Virus record (IMG/VR): IMGVR_UViG_3300045253_000079
Location: 1 to 58,954 of that record
DNA length: 58,954 nucleotides
Direction: 5' to 3' (one strand)
DNA from: a virus
Below are positions 22,664 through 28,956 of this stretch, piece after piece. Made by a program: the position numbers and the translations under genes. The notes beneath the pieces were generated by a model. It searched no databases, was not told where the DNA came from, and saw only the letters and a program-made list of their open reading frames with translations. Position 1 is the first letter of the stretch. Each line of letters starts with the position of its first letter.

Positions 22664-22857
22664 ACCCGATCATGAAGTACTTCGCGTACCAACACGCGTA
22701 CCAACACCTGCCAGACAAGTTGCAGGGAGTGAGCAAGCCGTTCTTCGATCTGGCGTGGACGATGGATGCAGCCATGCCGGACAGCCCCGAGAAGTCGGCA
22801 GGCCTGCGCAAGCTGCTCGAAGCGAAGGACTGCTTTGTTCGGGCATCGCTGCCGTGA
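22660..22857 (+). CDS. Acb2/Tad1 hairpin-like protein, possible anti-defence sponge
   Basis: 65 residues: PIMKYFAYQH..HLPDKLQGVSKPFFDLAWTM then PDSPEKSAGLRKLLEAKDCFVRA. The pattern of a helix, a Pro-Asp-Ser-x-Glu-Lys-Ser turn and an LRKLLEAKD helix is that of the small phage proteins grouped with the Acb2/Tad1 hairpin, some of which sequester cyclic nucleotide signals of CBASS or Thoeris defence. Binding cannot be judged from sequence. The start overlaps the zinc-ribbon stop. Confidence 0.68.
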   Translation: MNPIMKYFAYQHAYQHLPDKLQGVSKPFFDLAWTMDAAMPDSPEKSAGLRKLLEAKDCFVRASLP

Positions 22858-23051
22858 GCCGCGAAGCGTGGCAGCAGCGCGTTGTCGACGAGCAGGCGGA
22901 GCTCGACGAAAAGATCCTGCTGCTCGGGAACTTTTTCGGCACACCAACCTTCGCTGGGCTGAGTCCGCTGGAACGAGCGCGCATGTGCAACCAATACGAA
23001 GTGATGCAGCGTTACAGCGAGATCCTCGGAGACCGCATCAACGCATTCTAG
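22854..23051 (+). CDS. Partner of the Acb2/Tad1-like protein
   Basis: 65 residues from a GTG overlapping the previous stop (GTGA). The sequence WQQRVVDEQAELDEKILLLG, then FFGTPTFAGLSPLERARM, then MQRYSEILGDRI matches a short helical protein widely found directly after the 22660-type gene in unrelated phages, sometimes fused to it. A functional pairing is likely. The TAG stop is joined to palindrome copy 10. Confidence 0.65.
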   Translation: MSREAWQQRVVDEQAELDEKILLLGNFFGTPTFAGLSPLERARMCNQYEVMQRYSEILGDRINAF

Positions 23052-23067
23052 TTATGCCGGGCATAAC
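23051..23067. promoter_or_regulatory. 17-bp palindrome, copy 10 (centre G)
   Basis: GTTATGCC-G-GGCATAAC beginning on the last base of the preceding stop codon, 56 bases before the next ATG. It is the last copy; the replication genes to the right have none by eye. Confidence 0.9.
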
Positions 23068-23123
23068 TGATGTCACACAGCGATATTTAAGAGAGTTGTG
23101 TCTACCGTAGCTGGGAGAGAGCT

Positions 23124-23504
23124 ATGCCGCAGAAACGATCACCCCTACGGGACTTGGCCGTAGGGCAGCGAGCCGCGTACTTCCCCACCGGGGCAGATAC
23201 GCTGGAGAAGTTGTACGAACGCCTCGACAAGGCGCGCGAGAACCTCAAGCGTCGGCTCGGCTGGGTGTTCGAGATCCACACCCAGAAGCAGCAGGGCGTT
23301 GTCGTGGTCGAGCGCCTCGACCACACCCTGCCGCGTCCGGCGCATTGCCGCCACCACCGCAAGCTCACAAAGGCGGAGCTGGCGAATCCACAGCTGGTGG
23401 CGCTGGTGCATGCCGCTCGCGATCGGGTTGCGTCAGAAAACGACTACTACGGGCATAATTCAGATCTGGTGGAAGCGCTGCAGTTCTACAAGGACATCCC
23501 GTGA
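23124..23504 (+). CDS. Hypothetical protein, 126 residues
   Basis: Preceded by GGGAGAGAGCT. The N-terminus (SPLRDLAVGQRAAYFPTGADTLEKLYERLDKARENLKRRLGWVFEIHTQ) has the basic, aromatic pattern of small phage DNA-associated proteins, followed by a His-rich stretch (HCRHHRKLTKAEL). No family recognised. The stop overlaps the next GTG start. Confidence 0.62.
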   Translation: MPQKRSPLRDLAVGQRAAYFPTGADTLEKLYERLDKARENLKRRLGWVFEIHTQKQQGVVVVERLDHTLPRPAHCRHHRKLTKAELANPQLVALVHAARDRVASENDYYGHNSDLVEALQFYKDIP

Positions 23505-23704
23505 AACTCGCAGGCGTGGTCCTCGACGCATGGAAGCTGGACATCTTCAAGCGCCACCTTGACGCTGCTGGGTTCGATTACACGCAGCAGCCCGGGATAA
23601 CAGACGGCACGCTGATCCTGAAAGTTAGCTACGAGTGGGTGTTTGAACTACAACCCATCATTGAAGCTGCAAACGCCGAGTGCGCAGCGAAAGGAAAGCC
23701 ATGA
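23501..23704 (+). CDS. Conserved small phage protein
   Basis: 67 residues from a GTG overlapping the upstream stop. The sequence KLAGVVLDAWKLDIFKRHLDAAGFDY then TLILKVSYEWVFELQPIIEAANAEC follows a small alpha/beta family common in phage early regions, function unknown. Coupled to the HslV-like gene through ATGA. Confidence 0.65.
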   Translation: MKLAGVVLDAWKLDIFKRHLDAAGFDYTQQPGITDGTLILKVSYEWVFELQPIIEAANAECAAKGKP

Positions 23705-24159
23705 CAGTCATCGCTTACAAAGCCGGCATCCTCGCTGCGGATCGCCAGACGTCGATGCACAACAACCCGACTACCAAAGTCCGCCGCATGAAGAACGGCG
23801 ATCTGGTGGGTGGGTGCGGATCTGCTGCAGGCGTGCTGGCGCTGCTGGATGCGATGGACGCTCCGGTCGGAGCCACACGCAACACCGCTGAGCTGATGAA
23901 GGACTACAAGGGCGACGATCTCGTGTCTGGGATCCTCGTGCGGAAAGCGGACGGCAAGGTGTTTTCCTGCGAGTGGCCGTTTACGCACAACATTCCGATC
24001 GAGCTGCCGTTCTTTGCGCTCGGCTCCGGGCGCGAGTACGCGATGGGCGCCATGGCTGCCGGCAAGTCCGCGCAGCAGGCAATCGAGATCACCTCGATGT
24101 ATGAGTCTAACTGCGGCGGCGGCGTGGACTACCTGCACCTGTGCGGAGAAACTGCATGA
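23701..24159 (+). CDS. HslV/proteasome-like Ntn hydrolase
   Basis: 152 residues starting at the ATG at 23701 so that Thr2 becomes the N-terminal nucleophile (MT-VIAYKAGILAADRQTS). ADRQ and KVRRMKNGDLVGGCGSAAG align with the Asp17 and Lys33 regions and the glycine-rich strand of HslV/proteasome beta subunits. No HslU-type unfoldase is seen in the window. Related phage proteins exist; the substrate is unknown. The overlap with the upstream gene is four bases. Confidence 0.78.
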   Translation: MTVIAYKAGILAADRQTSMHNNPTTKVRRMKNGDLVGGCGSAAGVLALLDAMDAPVGATRNTAELMKDYKGDDLVSGILVRKADGKVFSCEWPFTHNIPIELPFFALGSGREYAMGAMAAGKSAQQAIEITSMYESNCGGGVDYLHLCGETA

Positions 24160-24335
24160 GCAGCGTGCGCGAGCAGCCCGTGCCTACCGAGGGGGCCGAG
24201 GGCGACCTGCGCGAGGGTGGCTACATCGACGAGATGGTGCCGAGCCCTAAGCCCCCGTTCGAGCAGATCGTGCGCCGTCGCTATGGCGACTGGGTGAAGT
24301 TCAACGGCAAGTGGGTGTGGAGGAATCGCAAGTGA
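24156..24335 (+). CDS. Hypothetical 59-residue protein
   Basis: The ATG overlaps the HslV-like stop (ATGA). Acidic first half, aromatic basic end (RRRYGDWVKFNGKWVWRNRK). Fully embedded in a chain of overlapping genes. Function unknown. Confidence 0.5.
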   Translation: MSSVREQPVPTEGAEGDLREGGYIDEMVPSPKPPFEQIVRRRYGDWVKFNGKWVWRNRK

Positions 24336-24658
24336 ACCCTGCCGACCTCCCGCTCGTCCTCGACGAGCTCACCAAGACCTACCCGGCGATCGTGCCGCAC
24401 ATCCGCGTGCTGACCCAAGCGCGCGACACCCCGTTTGCGGCAGCCGCCACGGAGCTGCTCAGCGCCCTGCTGGTGGCCTTCGACCGCGGACAGCAGTACC
24501 GCTGGCAGCTCAGGGATCTGTTGGAGCTGCGCGGCGGATGCGTTTACGCTCAAGCCATATCCACCGCTCACGGCAGAAAAGTGTGCGCAATGGCTGGATG
24601 CAAAGTTCAGTCGGCATGGCGAGGACGAAGATCGTCAATGCGCCGCCATGATTCGTAG
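24332..24658 (+). CDS. Hypothetical protein, apparently frameshifted
   Basis: A GTG overlaps the upstream stop. The first 66 residues look genuine (DLPLVLDELTKTYPAIVPHIRVL, then LLSALLVAFDRGQQYRWQLRDLLEL). After about 24530 the frame turns unlikely while the +1 frame carries normal codon use and continues to 24842. This suggests a +1 frameshift, programmed or mutational, or two overlapping genes. Confidence 0.5.
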   Translation: MNPADLPLVLDELTKTYPAIVPHIRVLTQARDTPFAAAATELLSALLVAFDRGQQYRWQLRDLLELRGGCVYAQAISTAHGRKVCAMAGCKVQSAWRGRRSSMRRHDS

Positions 24659-24842
24659 ATTCGCCGCCCCGCAGCCCTACGCGTTGGTCGCCGCCCGCCA
24701 AGAGGTCACGGATGCGATGGTGGAACGTGCTCGCGCTGCATGGGTTGGCGCTGACCATAGCGAAGCGTGGACGAAGGATTATCTTGCATTGGTGCGAATG
24801 CGCGCCGCCCTAACCGCCGCATTGAAGGAGAATGATAAGTGA
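24648..24842 (+). CDS. Conserved phage C-terminal segment
   Basis: 64 residues from an ATG without a clear ribosome site. Coding character extends upstream in this frame to about 24530 with no start codon, so it may be the true C-terminus of the 24332 gene. The end (VTDAMVERARAAWVGADHSEAW then MRAALTAAL) matches a motif common to small phage proteins of unknown function. Confidence 0.5.
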   Translation: MIRRFAAPQPYALVAARQEVTDAMVERARAAWVGADHSEAWTKDYLALVRMRAALTAALKENDK

Positions 24843-25144
24843 GCCATTCTAACGCCGACATAGCGCGCAGGCTTCTGTCCTACACAAACCGCAATGTGCT
24901 GCTAGGCAACCCAGATGATGTACTGCTGCGTTTACTCAAGGATGCTGCGGCAGCACTCCAAGCCACAGCATTCCCGCATGTTCCGGATGCGGTCGATTCA
25001 GTCGATGCGAAGCGTTATCGCTGGCTGCGAACGCAGCCGGTAACAATCGACCACGGACGGATCGCTCCGGTACGCCCCGACAAACTGGATGCAATGATCG
25101 ACCGTGAAACAGCATCACGGGAACCGAACGCACGCAATGCGTAA
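24839..25144 (+). CDS. Conserved small phage protein (YRWLR type)
   Basis: 101 residues from a GTG overlapping the upstream stop. The segment SVDAKRYRWLRTQPVTID then LDAMIDRET follows a frequent phage family (AKRYRWLR..LDAAID) of unknown function. Stops with TAA. Confidence 0.62.
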   Translation: MSHSNADIARRLLSYTNRNVLLGNPDDVLLRLLKDAAAALQATAFPHVPDAVDSVDAKRYRWLRTQPVTIDHGRIAPVRPDKLDAMIDRETASREPNARNA

Positions 25145-25325
25145 CGGACCGCGAGTCCTCGGTACGCAGGTCCGCTCCGAGCGGTTGCGCCGAGCGCACG
25201 GAAAGCCGCAAAACTTTTGCGAGTTGCGGTTGGCGACGTGCAGAGCCGGAATAAATACCCGGCACAGCGGGAGGATGTCCCGCACTAAACTCGACGCCGC
25301 CCTATCGAAAGGAGAGAAGTCGTGA
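25137..25325 (+). CDS. Possible 62-residue basic protein
   Basis: A frame filling the gap between two better-supported genes, overlapping both. Arg-rich with three Cys. The ATG lacks a ribosome site, so it may be non-coding. Confidence 0.35.
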   Translation: MRNGPRVLGTQVRSERLRRAHGKPQNFCELRLATCRAGINTRHSGRMSRTKLDAALSKGEKS

Positions 25326-25711
25326 GCGACTTGAAGGCTGCAAGGCTGGCGTTGGTAGAAATATCCGCACTCTCCGCACAGTTTGCAAAAATGGTGCGGG
25401 ACCGCAGGCACGCTAAGTTGCCGCCTATTTCCGATTTTGAACTGGACGCGGCAGCATTCTTCAAGACGCACGGCCCCACCATCCTCCGCGCACTCGAACA
25501 GCGCGAAGGGTGGCAGCCGATTGAGAGCGCGCCGAGGGATGGGATGCCAATCTTGGTCTGTAGGTATGAGGGCGGAGTCGTGTGGTGGATTTGCGCATCT
25601 AAGTATCACAAACCAGTTGGGTTCTACGGACTACACGGCGATGCAATAGGAACGCCGACCCACTGGCAGCCACTCCCCGCAGCGCCCAACCCGGAGGGAT
25701 CGACGGAATGA
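25322..25711 (+). CDS. DUF551-like phage protein
   Basis: 129 residues, GTG start after GGAGAGAAGTC. The C-terminal half carries the DUF551 pattern: WQPIESAPRDGMPILVCR, a W-rich strand, and THWQPLPAAP. The family is frequent in phages with unknown function. The N-terminal helical part is variable. Overlaps the next gene by 4 bases. Confidence 0.7.
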   Translation: MSDLKAARLALVEISALSAQFAKMVRDRRHAKLPPISDFELDAAAFFKTHGPTILRALEQREGWQPIESAPRDGMPILVCRYEGGVVWWICASKYHKPVGFYGLHGDAIGTPTHWQPLPAAPNPEGSTE

Positions 25712-25860
25712 TGCTCAGGATCGTATCGCCGCATTTCGTTGCCGGGATCGTTCGCGGCGGACTTTGCGCGCCGATCATCGGCTACATGAGGGGATGGACG
25801 TTCGCGCAGATTCGAGACTACTGCGTCCGCAAGAACTGGACTGTTGAGGTGATGCCATGA
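25708..25860 (+). CDS. Small conserved phage protein
   Basis: 50 residues, ATG overlapping the upstream stop. The sequence PHFVAGIVRGGLCAPIIGYMRGW then IRDYCVRKNW follows a frequent microprotein type (phage PHFVAGIV...I.YMRGW) of unknown role. A further 14-codon frame (25857-25901) links it to the polymerase gene by ATGA overlaps. Confidence 0.6.
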   Translation: MMLRIVSPHFVAGIVRGGLCAPIIGYMRGWTFAQIRDYCVRKNWTVEVMP

Positions 25861-25897
25861 CCGACGCCGAACTGCTGGACGCGCTTGCGGGGATGCT

Positions 25898-27796
25898 ATG
25901 AGCCTGATCACCATCGACTTTGAAAGTTTCTACGACTCCGACTTCGGATTCTCCAAGCTGACAACGGAGGAGTATGTCCGTGACCGTAGGTTCGAGGTCA
26001 TCGGTTTCTCGATCAAGGTCGATCGCGCGCCTGCCGTGTGGTACACAGGCGATCACGCGTACCTGCTGGGCGTGCTCCAAGGCTATAACCTCGAACAGCA
26101 TGCCGTGTGCATGCACAACGCGATGTTCGACGCGGCGATCCTGCACTGGATCTACGGCATCAAGCCAAAGCTGATCATGGACACGATGGCGATGGGTCGC
26201 GGGCTGGTCGGGCTCGACACCTCCTGCTCGCTCAAAAAGCTGGGTGAATACTTCAAGCTCGACCGTGCCAAGGGCACCGAGGTCGAGGACTTCAAAGGCT
26301 ACCGGCGCGGCATGTTCACCTCCGAGCAGCTCGCCCGCTACGGTGCGTACTGCTGCAACGATACCGAGATGACGTTCGACCTGCTGCAGATCCTGCTCCC
26401 GCACATGGTGCAGGGCGAGATGGAGCTGATCGACTGGACGGTGCGTTGTTTCACCGAGCCCAAGCTGGTGCTCGACGCCGACCTGATCGACGTGGAGTAC
26501 CGCGCGTTCATGGCGCGGCGCGACGGCCTGCTGCTCAAGTGCGGCATCAGCGACGTGAGCGTGCTGCGCAGTGACGACACGATGGCAGACTTCCTGCTGG
26601 CGCTGGGCATCGAGCCGCCCACGAAGTACTCCGTCGCGCAGGAGAAGATGGTGTGGGCGTTCGCGAAGTCCGACACGGAGTTCATGGACCTGCGCGAGCA
26701 CTCGGACGAGCGTGTCGTGGCACTGGTCGAGGCCCGGCTGGGCAGCAAGACCTCGCAGGTGCAGACGCGTCTGGAGCGGTTCCGCGGCATCGCCAGCCGC
26801 GGCCCACTGCCCGTGCCGCTGGTATATGCCGGCGCGACACCCACAAGGCGCTGGGCGGGCACCGACAACATCAACCTGCAGAACCTGCCGCGCGGTACGA
26901 AGGAAAACCCCAGCGCGCTGCGCCGTGCGATCAAGGCACCGCCGGGCAAAAAGATGGCGGCGCCCGACCTTTCACAGATCGAGCTGCGCGTGAACGCGTG
27001 GCAGTCAGGGCAGACCGACGTGCTGCACCTGCTGCGATCGGGGGGTGACAGTTACGCCGACATGGCCACCGCGGTGTTCGGCTACCCGGTCACGAAGAAA
27101 ACCCACGAGCTCGAACGGTTCATCGGCAAGTCGGCCGTGCTCGGCTGCGGGTACGGCTGCGCTGGCTTGAAGTTCCAGACCATGCTCAAGATCGGCGCAC
27201 GCCGCGAGGGCAAGACGTTGCAGGACGAGTCCCTGCCGTTCGCGCAGAACGTGGTCGACATCTACCGCGCGAAGAACTCGCAGATCAAGAACTTCTGGTA
27301 CACCGCCGACCGTGCGCTGGAGACGATCGCGCTAGGCGGGCGCTGCATGATAGGGCCGTACGAGGTCCGCGACCACAAGGTGTGGCTGCCGAACGGGAGC
27401 TACCTGTATTTCCCTAACCTTTCCTACCGGGAAAAGACCGGCAAGAACGAGCAGGGCTGCGAGTGGATGTACGAGCGGATCCGGTTCCGCAGCCGGGTGG
27501 CGACGAAGATCTACGGTGCCAAGCTGGTAGAGAACATCACCCAAGCCGTGGCCCGGCTGTTCATCACCGACGCCCTGCTGCGCCTGCAGACCGTGAAGTA
27601 CGCCGACGGGCGCCCGGTGTTCGACATCGTTATGTCCGTACACGACGAGCTGGGTGTACTCTGCGAGCAGGGACTGGACGACAAGTGGATCATGGAGGTC
27701 ATGAAGTGGGCGCTCACCACGCCGCCGGCATGGGCTCCGGACATCCCGCTGGACTTCGAGTGCAACATCGGCCAGTGCTATGCAGACTGCAAGTAG
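25898..27796 (+). CDS. Family A (Pol I-type) DNA polymerase with 3'-5' exonuclease
   Basis: 632 residues. Exonuclease motifs: DFE (7-9, Exo I), NAMFDAA (about 74-80, Exo II), and YCCNDTE (about 148-154, Exo III). Polymerase motif A is DLSQIELRV (about 355), motif B lies around GKSAVLGCGYG (about 407) and motif C is VHDELGV (about 581). This is the replicative polymerase. The gene starts an overlapping replication cluster and is followed by a tRNA-like gene. Length is near that of T7-type enzymes; no 5' nuclease domain. Confidence 0.93.
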   Translation: MSLITIDFESFYDSDFGFSKLTTEEYVRDRRFEVIGFSIKVDRAPAVWYTGDHAYLLGVLQGYNLEQHAVCMHNAMFDAAILHWIYGIKPKLIMDTMAMGRGLVGLDTSCSLKKLGEYFKLDRAKGTEVEDFKGYRRGMFTSEQLARYGAYCCNDTEMTFDLLQILLPHMVQGEMELIDWTVRCFTEPKLVLDADLIDVEYRAFMARRDGLLLKCGISDVSVLRSDDTMADFLLALGIEPPTKYSVAQEKMVWAFAKSDTEFMDLREHSDERVVALVEARLGSKTSQVQTRLERFRGIASRGPLPVPLVYAGATPTRRWAGTDNINLQNLPRGTKENPSALRRAIKAPPGKKMAAPDLSQIELRVNAWQSGQTDVLHLLRSGGDSYADMATAVFGYPVTKKTHELERFIGKSAVLGCGYGCAGLKFQTMLKIGARREGKTLQDESLPFAQNVVDIYRAKNSQIKNFWYTADRALETIALGGRCMIGPYEVRDHKVWLPNGSYLYFPNLSYREKTGKNEQGCEWMYERIRFRSRVATKIYGAKLVENITQAVARLFITDALLRLQTVKYADGRPVFDIVMSVHDELGVLCEQGLDDKWIMEVMKWALTTPPAWAPDIPLDFECNIGQCYADCK

Positions 27797-27820
27797 TATG
27801 GTATAGTTGTATGGAACTGA

Positions 27821-27898
27821 GGGGGCGCTGCTAGTAAGGTTTCTAGCATTGGAACTTAAAGTCCAGTCACTTAGCGGGTTCGATTTCCGTCGCCTCCA
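27821..27898 (+). tRNA. tRNA-like gene, class I body, 8-nt anticodon loop
   Basis: Acceptor GGGGGCG/CGCCTCC with A73; D-arm GCTA/TAGC; T-arm GCGGG-TTCGATT-TCCGT; short variable region. The anticodon stem TTGGA/TCCAG closes an 8-base loop, ACTTAAAG, one longer than normal. Depending on where the extra base is placed, the anticodon reads UAA (Leu UUA codon) or UUA (stop codon UAA). No leucine-type long variable arm. It may be a degraded or specialised tRNA. A TATAGT lies about 20 bases upstream. Confidence 0.6.
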
Positions 27899-27916
27899 TC
27901 ACCTTGAAGGGTAGTA

Positions 27917-28603
27917 ATGGCCACCAAGCCCATCGTTGCATGGTCCCACAGCGTCATCGAGATGTTTGAGAACTGCCCGCGCAAGTATTGGGCGGTGCGG
28001 ATCCAGAAGTGCGTGAGCGACGTGAACAACTTCAACCTCGGCGGCGACGTCGAGCACGATGCCCTGATGCACTACATGAAGCAGGGGCTGCCGCCGCCCG
28101 AACGGCTGCAGCCGCTGATCCCGCTGATGGACAAGATCCGGTCTGCGCCGGGCCAGCTGTACGTTGAGCACAAGATGACGCTCGACAACGACTTCATGCC
28201 CTGCGGCTTCAAGGACTGGGACCGTGCGTGGGTGCGTGGCGCGGCTGACGTGATCAACGTCAACGGCGACCACGCCAGCTACTTCGACTGGAAGTCGGGC
28301 AAGGCGAGCTACCCGAAGGAATCGCAGATCGAGTTGACCAGCCTGCTGATCTTCGCGCACTTCCCGCACGTACAGTCCGTGAGCGGCGGGCTGGTGTTCT
28401 ACCGGCACAACAAGATCCACCCGCTGGTGGTGCGCCGTGGTGAGGCGCCTCTGCTGTGGAACAAGTTCCTGACCACCGTGAAACAGATCGAGGAAGCGAT
28501 CCAGACCAAGACGTTCGAGCCGACGCCGAACCCGTTGTGTGGGTGGTGTCCCTACGCGAAGTGCCAGTTCAACACGAACAAGAACCTGCCGCCGCAGACA
28601 TGA
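27917..28603 (+). CDS. Cas4/RecB-like PD-(D/E)XK nuclease with Fe-S cysteines
   Basis: 228 residues. The core has GAADVINVNG (Asp near 112) and FDWKSGK (about 124-130), the D...(D/E)XK motif. Cys20 in the N-terminal ENCPRKY plus Cys208, Cys211 and Cys216 in CGWCPYAKC form the one-plus-three pattern of iron-sulphur Cas4/AddB-type exonucleases. Probably a DNA-end processing or recombination exonuclease. It overlaps the VRR-NUC gene by 4 bases. Confidence 0.82.
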   Translation: MATKPIVAWSHSVIEMFENCPRKYWAVRIQKCVSDVNNFNLGGDVEHDALMHYMKQGLPPPERLQPLIPLMDKIRSAPGQLYVEHKMTLDNDFMPCGFKDWDRAWVRGAADVINVNGDHASYFDWKSGKASYPKESQIELTSLLIFAHFPHVQSVSGGLVFYRHNKIHPLVVRRGEAPLLWNKFLTTVKQIEEAIQTKTFEPTPNPLCGWCPYAKCQFNTNKNLPPQT

Positions 28604-28956
28604 CCAAGCCGCCCGAAGCGCAGTTCAAAAAGCACATCAAAAAGATGGTGCAGCTTGCGCTGATCGGGCGGCAGCTGCACTCGAAGCTGGTGTGGTCGGC
28701 AGGCTCGGCGTTCGGCGGTGCAGACACGCTGGACCTCACAGGTGTCATCGCCGGCCACCCGGTGGCTATCGAGGTCAAGCGGCCGGACGGTAAGGGCCAG
28801 CTCACGACGCGACAGAAACTGTGCCTGCGCGAGTTCCACGATGCAGGTGCGTTCGCGATGGTGATCGAGGACGATGTAACGCTACAGTTCTTTATTGATT
28901 GGATCGGCAACCTCAACCCACGTTCCTCCAACGTAGGACTTCCACAACTCACATGA
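28600..28956 (+). CDS. VRR-NUC domain nuclease
   Basis: 118 residues. It has an N-terminal Gln (EAQFKKHIKKM), VWSAGSAFGGADTLDLTGVIAGHPVAIEVKRPDGKG with the core Asp and EVK, and LTTRQKLCLREFHDAGA, all typical of stand-alone VRR-NUC phage nucleases, which process branched or flapped DNA. Overlaps both neighbours with ATGA junctions. Confidence 0.88.
   Translation: MTKPPEAQFKKHIKKMVQLALIGRQLHSKLVWSAGSAFGGADTLDLTGVIAGHPVAIEVKRPDGKGQLTTRQKLCLREFHDAGAFAMVIEDDVTLQFFIDWIGNLNPRSSNVGLPQLT

Noticed and set aside
10135-23067. Palindromes considered as a CRISPR array, iterons or terminators
   Set aside because: Spacing is irregular over 13 kb with genes between, there are no spacers, and apart from the adjoining stem at 20300 no U-tracts follow.
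23452-23460. Partial copy of the palindrome (CGGGCATAATT) in the 23124 gene
   Set aside because: Only one half-site with a mismatch and within coding sequence; not counted as a copy.
25857-25901. 14-codon frame between the 25708 gene and the polymerase
   Set aside because: Too short to support, although the ATGA overlaps on both sides are suggestive of coupling.
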